Both the position numbers and the translations under genes were made by a program. A DNA stretch of 64,000 bases from Apium graveolens (taxonomy: Eukaryota > Streptophyta > Magnoliopsida > Apiales > Apiaceae), in the NCBI RefSeq assembly GCF_009905375.1, contig NC_133656.1, positions 228,187,739 to 228,251,738 on the forward strand. Reading direction: 5' to 3'. This document shows positions 22,508 to 34,699 of this stretch, piece after piece (the stretch's first letter is position 1; every line of letters starts with the position of its first letter). Under the pieces are notes generated by a model. It saw nothing but the letters and a program-made list of their open reading frames with translations, was not told the origin of the DNA and ran no database searches.

Positions 22508-23672
22508 CCGCCAATGACATGTTTTTTGATTCTTTACCCTGAATATCCCGTGTTTCCATATTTGTGTCTTGAGTTTGTATCATTTCTTTTTCTGTTTTGT
22601 CCAGGTCCATTCTGCGACGTTTTAAGTCCACCACAATTAGCTCTGCATTATCCAGCCCACTTAACTCTCCCTCCATATCAGCATTTAAATTCAAACTAGG
22701 CGCCTATCGAAAAGATATTCCCCCATTAGCGCTAACAAATTTGCTATTATCTCGCTTCTCTGAATTTTTATCCAGCTGCTCTATCCCTGAATTATCTCGT
22801 TTCTGTTGTACCTGTGCGACAATCATGGGATCTGATTTAGGATCATCTTCTCCGCTCTCAGGACCGGAAAATTTCGCCTGAGAAATACCACTGCTTCTTA
22901 ACCATTTGTTCCCCATGGTATGATTCCTTCTCTTAGGATCTGCACGGAGCTAGGCTCCATATGACTTCTCAACAATTTTCATTGGTGCATCGAATATTTT
23001 GCTACAAAAACGTTCTCCGTGCCCGATTATGCCACATATGAAGCAAAAGGTAGGAATTGCTTCATACTGAAAATTCACCCAACACCAATCTCTTTCGGAT
23101 TTCTTAAGCTTCATTCTACGTTTAATGGGAAAATCTAATGATATCGAAACCCTTATTCTCAAGTAATCCCTCCAAACTCCAACAAAATTGTTTGGGTCCC
23201 CATCAATGTATTTGCCAATATCCGTTGCTACACGTTGTGATATAAAACCAGAGCTCATCCCAGACAGCTGTACCCACATATCAATATTCTTAATCTCCAT
23301 CATTCTAGGATCTTCTCCTTCCTTAAGCCGTTTGGGAACTAAATGAAAGCGTCCAAAAGTCCACAGGCTTCCTTCGATAACTCGCATAATATCAATTTCA
23401 TGATAAAATTGAAATAAGAACTTATTCTCCTCTAGAGGTTTAACATACATTCCCCTGCCTGGTCTCCACAATGAGGCCATCTTGTGTTGCATGGCCTGGA
23501 AATCAATGGGAGATTTTGTGAGAAAACGACCTACAAGACACCATTTTGTATTTATCTCACTCAGTTCTTCCGCCTCGTTTTCATAACTTAATCCACCATG
23601 CTCCTCTTCTTCGATTTGGATTTTTGCAAAGGCCTCCTCCATTTCCTGAATATTGGATCTGCTCTTACTCAT
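22437..23672 (-). pseudogene. LINE ORF1: DUF4283 / zinc-knuckle RNA-binding protein
   Basis: It starts with ATG at 23672 and keeps one frame to about 22437, with premature TAG codons at 22947-22949 and near 22701. The N-terminal half (WCLVGRFLT, FHLVPKRLKEGEDP, IDMWVQLSG) is the DUF4283 domain of plant LINE ORF1. It is followed by a CCHC knuckle, CFICGIIGHGERFC. This protein binds the element RNA in the transposition complex. The C-terminal part is Asp/Lys-rich and poorly conserved. It overlaps the start of ORF2 by about 70 bp in another frame. Confidence 0.85.
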
Positions 23673-23799
23673 AATGTAAAGAAAGATTGAAACTAGGTTT
23701 AAGAATTGCTCAATGAAACTTTAAACCAAAAACAACGAAGAAGTGACATTCACTTCACAGAGTCTAACATGTCATAAGAGAAGACTAGTTGGCCAGTGA

Positions 23800-23954
23800 A
23801 TTTAATAGGTACAGCCTAGCCATTCAACAAATGCTGAGGAACACTGAACGATTTCTTAATAAGATGTTAGACCCAGTAATTCAACGTAGCTAAGACCAGA
23901 CAACCCAACCCAACCCTCTTTTGTACTACTACTCTGACTAAATATATTGAAACT
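23800..23954. other. short unique stretch between LINE and MITE
   Basis: About 150 bp containing no recognisable feature. It ends in TTGAAACT (23947-23954), the left target duplicate of the next MITE. Confidence 0.4.
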
Positions 23955-24607
23955 GGGGATGACGATCAGGCGACTTCGGGGTCGGGAGTGCTCTCCCCGT
24001 CCCCGATCCCCGAACCCAAAATCGATCCCCGAACTCGTCCCGATTCCCGAACGGAGATTATTTTACTCCCCGTTCCCCGCCCCAAACGGGAGCGGGGATC
24101 CCTGCAGGGATTTGGGGAATTTCTTTATTTTTTTCGTTTAATAAAAAATAATTTTTAAATAATATTTTCCCATAAAAATTCACATAATAAATCATAATAT
24201 ATAGATTTTCTTTAAAATTTAATATTAATGTTTAACCTTAATTTGAATTAATATTTATTTCTAGTATAATAATAAACAAAAATAATATTATTATAATGAA
24301 TTAATATCACGATAAGTAAATTTAAACCATTTAGGAGATAAAAAATTAAAAATAATAATATATTATATATATTTCAATATTTATTTGAGATATTTATATA
24401 TTTATTATATTAATTTTATTTAAAATATGATTCGGGGTCGGGGATCGGGACGGGGAAATACTAATCCCCGCCCCTATCTCCGATTTTTTTACACACATCT
24501 CTCCGATCCCCCTCCCATACCCGAAAAATTTCCGGTTTCCCACCACGTTCATGGCGGGGATCGGATCGGGATCGGGCGGGGCGGGGCGGGGAAATGCCCA
24601 TCCCTAC
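23955..24607. mobile_element. G-rich hAT-like MITE next to the QQT1 promoter
   Basis: The ends GGGGATGACGATC and (complement of the right end) GTAGGGATGGGCATTTCC are inverted. Both arms are dense in CCCCGATCCCCG-type repeats, and an AT-rich core lies between them. The flanks TTGAAACT (23947-23954) and TCGAAACT (24608-24615) form an 8-bp target duplication with one mismatch, as expected for hAT. The element has no genes. Its right end lies about 160 bp upstream of the QQT1 start codon. Confidence 0.65.
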
Positions 24608-24768
24608 TCGAAACTTGAAAGGCTTGAAACTGCTCACAATGATGACATGAGCAAAATCAAAACAGAAACCGTAAAAAATCGAACGAAACCGTCTTATTAA
24701 AAATCGAACCAATTAAATTGCTGAGTCAAAGAAATCGAGGGTTTTGTAAGGAAAGGAAGAAGGGGGAG

Positions 24769-27700
24769 ATGGTGTTCGGACAAGTAGTAATAGGACCACC
24801 TGGTTCAGGCAAGACTACTTATTGCAATGGCATGTCTCAGTTTCTGTCTCTCATCGGCCGGTACAAATCCCCCTCATACCATTTTTTTATTAAGGTTTTT
24901 TTGCTTGGTTTATAATTGGACTCCCCAACTGTTTGATATCATGTCTCAATGAAGTTATGCTTGCTTCAGCATTGTACACGAGCTCACGAGCTCACGAGCT
25001 CCAGTTATTTATCGGGTTTGTTTAGCTACTTCTAGTGTTTAAACTATGACAAGGAAACCTTTGTTAAACACTCTTCTTTGCCATGTCTTTCCAATTTACA
25101 ATTTAGGGCTTGAAGTCGATTTTGAGAGTTTAAGTTTAACAAGTAGGAAAGACTTGAGTATTATTCTTTCAAATTATTTAACTCTTGTAATTTGACCGGA
25201 CGCAGCAAATAATTTTATCCTTGGCGCAGGCTACCTTTAAGATATTTCTTGTCATTTTATAATTTTCTCAGCGGTTGAAAAATATATTAATTACATTAAT
25301 TTATAAGTTTAAAATTAACTCGAGCCTTTTGACCAGTAGGCATTTGATAGATATTTTCGATGCTTGTTTTGATAGATATTTTCGATGCTTGTTTACTCAG
25401 TGTACACTGGAAGGTGGGGTCATGTTCAACACTCAAGAAGTTTGCTTATTATATGTACAAGTTATGATAGAAAAATGAATATTTGGAAAGCAAAAGATAT
25501 TGTACAGCCTATATTACATTACATTATGTATTTTGGTATTGTAATACAAAAGTATATCATCTGAAGATGCCACTGTTAATTTATTACCGTGAGGCCTTTC
25601 AATTTTTCTTCTCCGGGTAACCTTTTCAAGTTTAATTAACAGTACAAAGACATAGAATGTTAATATTCACATCATTTAGATCCGGATTTTGGGGTAACGG
25701 AGAATTGACAGTGAATATCAGTTTGACAGTTTATACAATTCTGGATTGCGAAATGAATACATTATATATGAGTAGATGATAACCTAAAATATTATTATTG
25801 CATGCAAGTTTAAGCTATTCCAGTTGTAACTATATAGTGTTTTTGCATGCAGGAAGGTTGCTGTTATCAATTTGGATCCTGCAAATGATTCTTTACCGTA
25901 TCCTTTTTAAATATACTTTCTCAGTTTTAAAATGAGCTGTTTTCTTTTATGTTGCTCACTACGATCAAAGTGATACTTAGGTTTTTTCTTAAAGGTTACA
26001 GATATGATTGTGCTGTAAACATTGAGGATTTAATAAAATTAAGTGATGTGATGAATGAGCACTCTCTTGGCCCAAATGGAGGTAAGGTAGTTTATATGAA
26101 TGAATATATTACGAGGAACCACGTCTCTTCAAGGATTCCGCACTCAATCAATGCACAAACAAACCATTTAATCACCTATTTTGGATTTTATTTGTATTAT
26201 TTGCATTCTCATATGCCAGCTCACCGTGTGAGGGAAGTTATTAATGTAACCGGTTTGGATAAGGCTTTTTTGGCTGAGTTGAGTTCGATTGTCCATCATG
26301 AGACTTCTACAAGTATCCCAATCGCCTACTTGCACAAGTATCCAAAAATTGTAGTTTTGTATAGGTCTTGTATTTAGGGAGTAGTATTTTTGTTTGTGTA
26401 TATGGCTTATGTATGGCTGCATTGTAAAGACATTTGTTGCAGCCTTTTAGATACATCACACACACATGGAGTTTGTAGACCGAATTTTTTTCTCAAGATG
26501 TTTATGTAATCTTACTTGATCTAGCATACCTAATCAATTTTGTATGTGTTTTAGGCCTTGTATATTGCATGGATTACTTGGCGAAAAACATCGATTGGTT
26601 GCAGTCCAAATTGGAGCCTCTTCTAAAAGGTTGTCTAACTTTTGTCATTACTTATATATAATATTGGCCATGTAACTGCTTCTGTTTATTTATTGTATAC
26701 TATATTTGTAGCGGAAGCGCTACTTTAATATATCTTTTTATTTTTGGATATATCATACAACTGGGTTGATATACTAGTGTAGAGTTACTTGCTGATAAAT
26801 GCAAAACATATCTGAACATAGTAAAGAAATTATATTTACAATCAAAGAAGTTCCTCACTATAGATATAATGATATATGATATACAATGATGATATAGCCA
26901 AAATTTGAAAATTTGGCTTTTCATAATTCCAAGGAAAACCAAAGTTGTAATAAGAACTTTTGCTTGAAATGGAGAATATAGGGAAGCGAGATACAACTCA
27001 AAGTGCTGTCACAGATTTAATAAATTGTTTTTCCTTTTTCACGTGATTCCTTCAAGTTGTGTGAAAGAGAAAACTAGATCTAAAACTATTGGAAAGTATT
27101 TTCAGTATGATTACAAACATTTGATTCCTAATTTATACAAAGATACTTGATAGCTTGAAACAGCCAAAATTCGAACGGGATCAGAAAAGTAAATCTTCAA
27201 TTCATGCATTTGTTCACAAATGTGACAATTTTATAATTGGTGTAATGCCTTTCTACTTGGTATTTTCCTTATTATTCAAATATCATTGATATCAAGCTCT
27301 TTTCAATAGTTTAAATACAAATTTGAGCAGACAAATTAGCAGTCCAACTCACTTTTTTTTTTCTAAATGCAGTCCAACTCACTTTAAACATACTAAATTA
27401 AAACCTGAAGAACAAATAAAGGAATAGACCTGGTACTAGTATGCACTTTTAGTAGTGGATATATCACATTCACACTCTCTGCACCCTCTGACGTGGTCTT
27501 ACTTCAGTTTGCCGTTGTGTCTGAAGTGATAATTGCAGTTAACTTCCTGTTTTATCAAAGATATTTTGTGACATGCAGTCCTTTCTGTTGATGAGTAGTC
27601 ACAGACAGTCATATTCTATGCTTTAAAATCAGCAAAGCATATCTGGATTGTGTAGAATTAACAGTCATATATAGAACAACACCATATACTTTATTTGTGA

Positions 27701-30129
27701 TTATCATAGGATTTCATTCTTCAAGGGAAGGAATTAATTTGCTGCTTTTTTTCATTTTTATAGATAGCTTGCAGGTGTTATGTAGAAGTCGGAGCTCTTA
27801 TATTCATTTTACGAGTTTGATCTTGTACTGTGATTGTTTTTATGCTTCTACATTTTGTATATCATATCCTGAATATGGAACTTCTCCAGTAGCATGTCAT
27901 TTGTATGATGCATTTCATAAAAATCTCACAAGAGAAAGACTACTATCATTTTGCAGATCACTATCTTCTTTTTGATTTTCCTGGCCAAGTAGAGCTATTT
28001 TTTCTTCACGACAATGCCAAGAGTGTTATTATGAAGCTCATAAAGAAGCTGAATCTTCAGGTATGCTCTTATGTACAACACGGTTTTGTATATGAAACAT
28101 ATAACTGGAAGACAATTTAAATTATAGTCGACTAATTGTTTTTCTGATGCAATATTCTTTATCTCATTGCAGCTGACTGCAGTTCATTTAATTGATTCCC
28201 ATCTCTGTGCTGATCCTGGAAAGTATGTCAGTGCATTGCTTCTCTCCTTATCAACCATGCTACACTTGGAACTCCCACATATCAATGTTTTGTCGAAAAT
28301 GGATCTTATTGAAAGCTATGGAAAGCTAGGTTAGATTATGGCATTTATCTTGACATCATTTGAGAAATTTAGTGAAGCTTATTTTGTGTTACTCACCTCA
28401 TTTATAACCATTTTCATTGCACACAGGTTTTAACCTTGACTTTTATACGGATGTAGAAGATTTGTCCTACTTACAGAAACTACTCGCTCAGGATCCTCGA
28501 TCTGCCAAGTACAGGTAAGTTTACCAAAATGTTTCATGAATTTGTATCCACTTCTTCTATAAGTTTAGTAACTTAAGTCTTTGAAGCTGTTTCTTGCTTT
28601 ATGTTTTAGCTCTATGTTATCTCATGTATACTTAAACATGAATGCTAAAGAACTCTTAGCAAGTACATTTACTATTTGATTGTTACACGCGGTGTTATGC
28701 TCTCTACATTCCTCTACTCGTGCTTTAAAGCATGCTTAATTTTTTTTAAAGCTAAAAAAGTGCACAAGATGCTCATAATATGATTTTCTTTTTGTTAAAC
28801 CGTGAGTTGATGATATGAGTATGAGAAACAAGTATCATGACTTAATTACTTAATTGAGATTTGAGATATTTTCTATGAGTTAATTAGGAGATTTTGTAGC
28901 TAAAATCTTTCTCTATCTAATAAAAAAGAAAAGGCTGTTTGATAATAAGATTAAACAAGAACTCTCATCCAAATTTAATTTTTTGATGTACCAGAGCTAG
29001 TTCTGAATTATCCCAGGTAGAAAAAGTGAGAGACCAATGTAAGGGTGAGGGTGGGGCTTAACACCCCCACCCCCACCCCTTCCCCAAATTTAAGTTAGTC
29101 TACCTTAGTCTACCAATTTTGTTTTGCGAATATGCCAATATTTTTTCTTCTAAAATTGAGATTTTGTTTTAAATTTAGTGAACCTAGTCATCAGCACTTG
29201 GTGGCTGAAAAGTTCAGAGGTAGTTTCTATTTCCTTCATTGGAAATAATAAATGCAAAATAACTACTTTGTAGCCTATATATAGGCAGTTAATAAGAAAG
29301 TTTTATTGGTGGGATGAGCTCGATTTTGTAAATGTTCTTTTCTTCTTATTGCAGGAAGCTGACAAAGGAGCTGTGTGACGTGATAGAAGACTTTAGTCTC
29401 GTCAATTTTTCAACTTTGGACATTCAAGTTTGTATCGTCTGTTTTCGCTTAGTTATTACTTTTTTCTTACTTATGTTAATTGAAAACTTTCTTGTTACCG
29501 TCTGTATTTCAGGATAAAGAGAGCGTTGGGAACCTGGTTAAGCTGATTGACAAGTGCAATGGATATATATTTGCAGGCATAGATGCAAGTGCTGCAGAGT
29601 TCTGCAAAATTGCAGTTGGTCCTGTTGATTTTGATTATTACAGATATCCTTTTATCTGTTATTTTATAAATGCATTCCTGCTTATTGTGTTTTTTGTGCC
29701 GATTATATCATTGATTAGAATAAAATTCAGCCACGTGTTTGCAATATCTGTGGTTTGATGAGTGAGTCTTAATATTTCAAAAGAATGGAAAATAGTGCAA
29801 TTGTTTCACAAGTGAATCTTAATATTTCAAAAGAATACAAAATTGTGCAATTGTTTCTATCAAAACATGCCAACTTGCATCAGCTGGTACAACCAGTTTT
29901 GCAATCCTTTTATGTTCCTTGTTACATGGCTATACTATTAGTTGGCTTCATATACTGCAATTATGTTTGCCTACTTCAGTTTATTATTTTACTTCTGCAT
30001 TTCATATGTGCTCGTGACTTGGCTTGCATCATTGGTCCACTATTGTATTGCTTAACATAGCTCGCCACAGTTGCAGCAGTGCAGGAGAAGTATGTGAAAG
30101 ACGATGACAATTTTGATGTCAATGACTAG
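24769..30129 (+). CDS. QQT1: GPN-loop GTPase, QQT1 / GPN2 family
   Basis: Ten coding exons: 24769-24860, 25853-25897, 26002-26081, 26555-26629, 27957-28060, 28173-28329, 28427-28514, 29355-29427, 29513-29643 and 30069-30129. Together they give 906 nt and 301 residues with every junction in frame. The protein starts [19 protein letters not shown] with the P-loop (residues 9-16), has the GPN motif (69-71), DFPGQ (104-108), the G4 box SKMDL (173-177) and FAGID near the end. This is the full family length. GPN2/QQT1 GTPases form heterodimers with other GPN proteins and help assemble and import RNA polymerase II; Arabidopsis qqt1 mutants arrest as embryos with altered division planes. Introns 2 and 9 are U12-type. 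No stop or frameshift is seen, so it is probably functional. Confidence 0.95.
25898..26001 (+). other. U12-type intron (GT-AG) of QQT1
   Basis: The intron begins GTATCCTTTT, the exact U12 5' splice-site consensus. TTTCTTAAA ends about 9 bases before the terminal AG, close to the U12 branch-site consensus TTCCTTRAY. Splicing here restores the frame between LP and YDCAVN. It is 104 bp long. Confidence 0.8.
29644..30068 (+). other. U12-type AT-AC intron of QQT1
   Basis: The intron begins ATATCCTTTT and ends CGCCAC, with TTGCTTAAC (30048-30056) placing a branch A about 13 bases before the AC. Only this AT-AC pair gives the family sequence [12 protein letters not shown] across the junction; a GT-AG reading does not. 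Inside it, a roughly 50-bp unit around 29765-29855 is duplicated in tandem. Confidence 0.88.
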
Positions 30130-30487
30130 CTCTGCTGCTCTGGACTGATCTACGGGATCTTTAATGATTACATGTACTCTGCAGATGAATCTACAACTGA
30201 ATTTTCACCTTCTTCCTGAGTTTCTTAGCACATCAGACTAGTGTAATTATAATCACAGAAGCTGCACTTGGATATAGTGTTATGGAGGTAGTATGGACTA
30301 TGGAGTCTAATAAGGACAGGTGGAATGGCCAGAACTGAAATGGTTGGTTTATAACTTAATATGCCATAAACCACATCGTGAGCCCTTTTTTTGGAAGGGA
30401 AGTGTTTCTACTTGTGTTACATCTCAATTTTGTAGCATTTCTGTTGACAATCTTTACAGCATTTTTTTAAAAAAATTATAATTATTT

Positions 30488-30493
30488 AATAAA
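30488..30493 (+). terminator. candidate polyadenylation signal of QQT1
   Basis: AATAAA about 360 bp after the stop codon. Plant signals are loose, so this is a candidate only. Confidence 0.3.
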
Positions 30494-30499
30494 CTCGGG

Positions 30500-31500
30500 T
30501 GGCTTCACTGTCAGATAATTACAACATTTTTGGAAGGAAAGTGTTTCTACGGGCAGATAATTTTTTCTAGTGTTCCTCTATTATATTGTAAAATAAGAAT
30601 TTAAGTTTTAAGAGTCAAAATGAAATGTCAAGATATTGAGCATGTTTTGCAAGATTAAATACAAAATTATGTCATTTTAAAAAAACATGTAATAAGAGAT
30701 ATTTACTTATTTTAAGAACTTATTAAAAGAAAAAAGATAAAGAGATTATTTATAATAATTAATTAGAATATATTTTAAAATGATCGCCAGCTAATGAAAG
30801 AAAGAAGGATGAAATTACAAGCAGACTCTTGAGGAAAAGCAGCATACACCTAAACTATAAAAATAACATATTTGAATGACTAGACCATTAAAGTGCTCCA
30901 GAAAATAATCACAATCACGTCCCATTTGAGTTTTGATAGGTCAATTTGATCAAATTTTAACAAAAATTTATATTTAATATATAACTAAAATAATAATAAT
31001 AAATATATTATTGGAGAGGTCATTTTGTTTATTTTAAAATATAAATTTTAGATTTGAAAAATAATTAATCAATCATTTTTAATGTTAAGTCAAAAAGTGA
31101 TTGATTTGACTTAAAAAATAAAATAAACATGTAAAAGGGACCTGGGGAGTAATATTAACGCTCAACAAAAGCTAATTTGAGCATGTGCAATCTTGACCAC
31201 AAGTTACGTGAAAAGTTTGGGGTGGAAGTATTGAAAATGTAGCCCTCTAATCATGTCACCTATTAATAATAATTTTACTTATGCCTTCCATATTTATTAT
31301 ATTTATTAATCTTTTAACCATTAGTTAAAATTTAAAAACATACATATCTCAACTTCCTGCCTAATTTAAACCTGAAAATAACTCTACACTTAATACATAC
31401 ATATATTTATGTTATATTTAATATATATTTTAAAATTCTTATTTTATATTTAATATTTTTAACTTTAATAATAATTTTAATATACATTACATATTTATAT
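30500..31500. other. AT-rich intergenic stretch, nothing recognised
   Basis: No gene, RNA or repeat border is visible. Confidence 0.4.
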
Positions 31501-31504
31501 AACT

Positions 31505-31865
31505 TAGTGTCCGTTTGTGAAATTTTAAAATAAGTAACTTATAACTTAAAGTGTGATAAGTTAATAAATGCTTATAAGTTATATAAAGTGTTTGGATAAT
31601 TTAACTTATAAGTTAGAATTGTTTTTATTTAAATGAATTAAAATAAATAATTTATATATATAATTATCTTAATTCTTATATTTTAAGTTATATTAACATT
31701 TATAAAAATATATTCTAAAATTAAAATTGATAAAAAAAATGAAAAATTAAAAATAAGTTAAGAAAAAGTACATCATTACCAACATTCAACTTATTATAAG
31801 TTATAAATTCAACTTATAAGTTGGGGCTTATAAGCCAATAAAGTAACTTATAAGATTTGCCAAAT
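31505..31865. mobile_element. fold-back MITE rich in AACTTATAAGTT
   Basis: The left end GTGTCCGTTTGTGAAAT is imperfectly complementary to the right end, whose complement starts TATTTGGCAAATCTTATAAG. The element contains at least six copies of the palindrome ACTTATAAG(T), so the whole element can fold on itself. The GTGTCCGTTTG start is typical of hAT-like MITEs in plants. No clear target duplication was found. Confidence 0.45.
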
Positions 31866-33580
31866 AAGAATAAATCTAATATGAAATATAATATAATCTT
31901 GCTAAGTGTGTGGATGTTAAGTGTTGTGATTTGGTAAATAATCCTTAAGGTGGTGATTTGGTAAATAATCGATACATAATGCAATAGCGTTGATGATATT
32001 TATTGTAGATTTGTAGGCAAGGTTGTAACTTGTGGTGGTTATTTAGGTTAAGGCAGGAGATTTATATTGTTTTGGTGTTAGTTGAGTTTAATAAATTTAA
32101 TATTTAATAGATGTATCTAGTTTAGTTGTAGCCTAGATTGGTGAGTTGGTATCTTGGGGGCAATATTGTTGTTTTTCTAATTAAAATAAGTTAGTAGTTT
32201 GTGACGTTTTGATTGAAATGAGTATATTTTGTGAAAATAATGTTATTTTCAATTTTCAATGATTTTTATATGCATATAAAGTTGGACAAATACTTGAGCA
32301 TTTTATTATTTAATTTTGGTGTATGTGTGAATTTAGAGAATATTTTTTTGTCAAAATTTAAAAAGTAATGCTTCTTGTACTATTTTATAGATTTTATTAA
32401 AAAGAGTTTTTTATTACTAGCCAATATATTAGCAAAGAAATTGAAAAGCTGTTTTTTGTTAGTACGCATGTAAATTGACATGGGTTTAGTATTAAAAAGA
32501 CAAATTACAATAGAGAAATTATCAACTATATGAGGTTAAGGTAACGTTGTACAATAATATATATGGTTACACATGAAACAAAGTTTAAATAATTAAACTA
32601 TTATAGCAGTTTTAAAGCTTAAAGCCTCAGCATGAGTTTTACTTGAAAGTATTCTTCTTTTCTCCTTTGATATGAAATACATAATAGGTGAACTTATTAA
32701 AAATCGTAAGTAAATAATGTTAACATATCTTCCACTAAAAAAAATATATTTTCTAACATATTTTATAATCGAAGGTCATGCATGATGTTACCAAAAATTT
32801 AGAAAATAAGACTTAAATAATTAAGAAGATAATACCCAATGACGAAATCACCTCCATTAGAAAGCTTCCTCGCTCCCCAGCAATTTGATAAACATCATTA
32901 AAACTAATTAAGTTTTTGACGAGTCTACACAATAAAATATTAAATTATAAGAAAAAATGCCTTAAAGATAACATTAATAGCAAAAAGAGACTTATCTGAT
33001 TCACGAGAGTAAATATTCACGAGAGTAAAGAAGATATCCATTAACATGCCTCTATAGTTTTGTTTCCAACTCAAAAGTCACATAAAGTGACACAAAAATG
33101 TTATCAACGACATATAACACCAACATAAATGGTCAAAACACCATCATATATATCATATATGGCACCCCTTATATAGGTACAAAAGTCATCATTGGTGACA
33201 CAAATACAATTTTTTTTGAATGTTAACATATCTTTGTGTGAAGAGAATCCTTTGAACTGATATTCTGTCGCTTTTTTTAATGGACCTATTATAATCCGCA
33301 TAATAAATCTTTTTATGATATCCATCTTCACCATGTGTGAACAATATTTTTTTTACTATCAATAACTATATCTCGCTTGCCACACGTCTCGTCATTATCA
33401 TCCACGACCACTTCATTAGATGGTGTCATTGACGCTCATGTCCACATGTACACCTAGACTCTTTCATCACTATCTTGAGTTCCACTATTTCTTATTTTTT
33501 GAAGCGATCATGGACCGTTATTAATTAGCACCTCACCAGTGCATTGGTACTATCTACCATCCTCGGTAAGTTTTTATAAA
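31866..33580. other. AT-rich intergenic stretch, nothing recognised
   Basis: One short direct repeat (GTGATTTGGTAAATAATC near 31927 and again near 31952) is present; there is no gene. The minus-strand ORF at 33104-33334 shows no family features. Confidence 0.4.
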
Positions 33581-33589
33581 ATTATATGA

Positions 33590-33885
33590 TCTTGTTAGGC
33601 TTGTTAAGCAGACCTAACTCCACATTAGTATGATATTGTCCGCTTTGGGCCGAGTTCGTACAAATTTATTTTTGTATCACTCCCAAAAGACCTCATATTA
33701 ATGGAGTTATCCGGTTACTTATATTCTAGCAATCTGCCCTCACACAAACGATGCGGGAAAAATCCTAACAATCTCCCCCTTCACACATCAGACTCAACAC
33801 TTGTCAGATGTGGGACAAATCCTAACAATCTCCCCCTTTACACATCGGGCTCAAATCCTAACAGGTCTATCACATTTGGGTCTTG
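33590..33885 (+). mobile_element. TRIM-like / small LTR repeat fragment
   Basis: TTGTCCGCTTTGGGCCGAGT, CCCAAAAGACCTCATATTAATGG and repeated ACAAATCCTAACAATCTCCC blocks belong to a widespread short plant repeat that I associate with miniature LTR retroelements. The unit CAATCTCCCCCTT...ACACATC recurs at least twice (near 33770 and 33827). The family assignment is from memory and should be checked. Confidence 0.4.
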
Positions 33886-34690
33886 AAGTTTTATTTTGCA
33901 CATGCAATTACGAACTTTAATATATCATAAACATATATTTGACATTTTGTTTGTTCAACCTTTATTGATTTTAAGGACCATGCCTATATATGTTCATACA
34001 TTGTTGTATATAGAATATGGTTCACTACCAATATTAATGGAGTTATCTATATTCGCAATTATAGAAGTGAAAAAGCATAAAATTATATATTTTTATACAC
34101 GGTTTGAACTCAAGTACTTTCTCCTGGTTGTTTAAAAATGTTTAAATAGGATGAGGCTGCTTACTTTGAAAAAGTAGGCACCCATTTTGTGATATTTTTG
34201 TTGTACTCTTTCTTCCTCATTATTACCTTGCAGTATTGACTTATTGTTGTTGGTGGAACATGTGAGTTAGATTCTGGAGGAGACAAACACTGATTTCATA
34301 GGTGTAATTTGATACACCGGTGGGGATTTCACTGCCTTACATTTCTTTGTTGCAATATGTGTCATCCATTGGAGTTTATCACTGACTTTTATTAGCGTTA
34401 TGTGTGTCATCCATTGAAGCACTGCTACATTCCTTTTAATCAACTTAGATGGCCATGGAAGGGACTTAAATATCAACAATCACTAAATTTTAATATCTTT
34501 TGTAACATTCAAATACTTAAATCTAAGTTAAACCGTATGAATGATGCAAGTGATATGACTCATAAAATGTTTTATTTGTGGTGATAATAATATTATATAT
34601 TTTTTTGAGAAAAAATTTTGATACTTGATTTCGAATTTCGTATAAGATATAAGAATTCTGTTTCAAACTATATAAGAATAAGATTCAAGA
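33886..34690. other. intergenic, nothing recognised
   Basis: GTGTCATCCATTG occurs twice (near 34358 and 34403). No gene is visible. Confidence 0.35.
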
Positions 34691-34699
34691 ATTTTTAGA

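Larger units (their letters stand above)
18413..23785 (-). mobile_element. full-length L1-type LINE, minus strand, inactivated
   Basis: The 5,373-bp element has ORF1, ORF2 and a 3' UTR ending in a short A-run (nine T at 18413-18421 on the plus strand). A 14-bp target duplication, TAGTTGGCCAGTGA, flanks it at 18399-18412 and 23786-23799. The exact duplication and complete 5' end mean that it inserted in one event by target-primed reverse transcription. ORF1 and ORF2 each contain premature stops, and ORF2 has a frameshift in a nine-C run. Confidence 0.92.

Noticed and set aside
22433..22881. Plus-strand ORFs over the LINE
   Set aside because: They are antisense to LINE ORF1/ORF2, whose domains are clear on the minus strand.
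25949..26377. 142-codon ORF overlapping QQT1 exon 3
   Set aside because: It reads through the exon 3 donor into intron 3. The protein family continues from exon 4 (LVYCMDYL), not from this read-through.
29040..29090. Frameshifted exon candidate around the CCCCACCCC run
   Set aside because: It lies in the intron between exons 7 and 8; splicing 28514 to 29355 keeps the frame and the family sequence, and nothing here matches.
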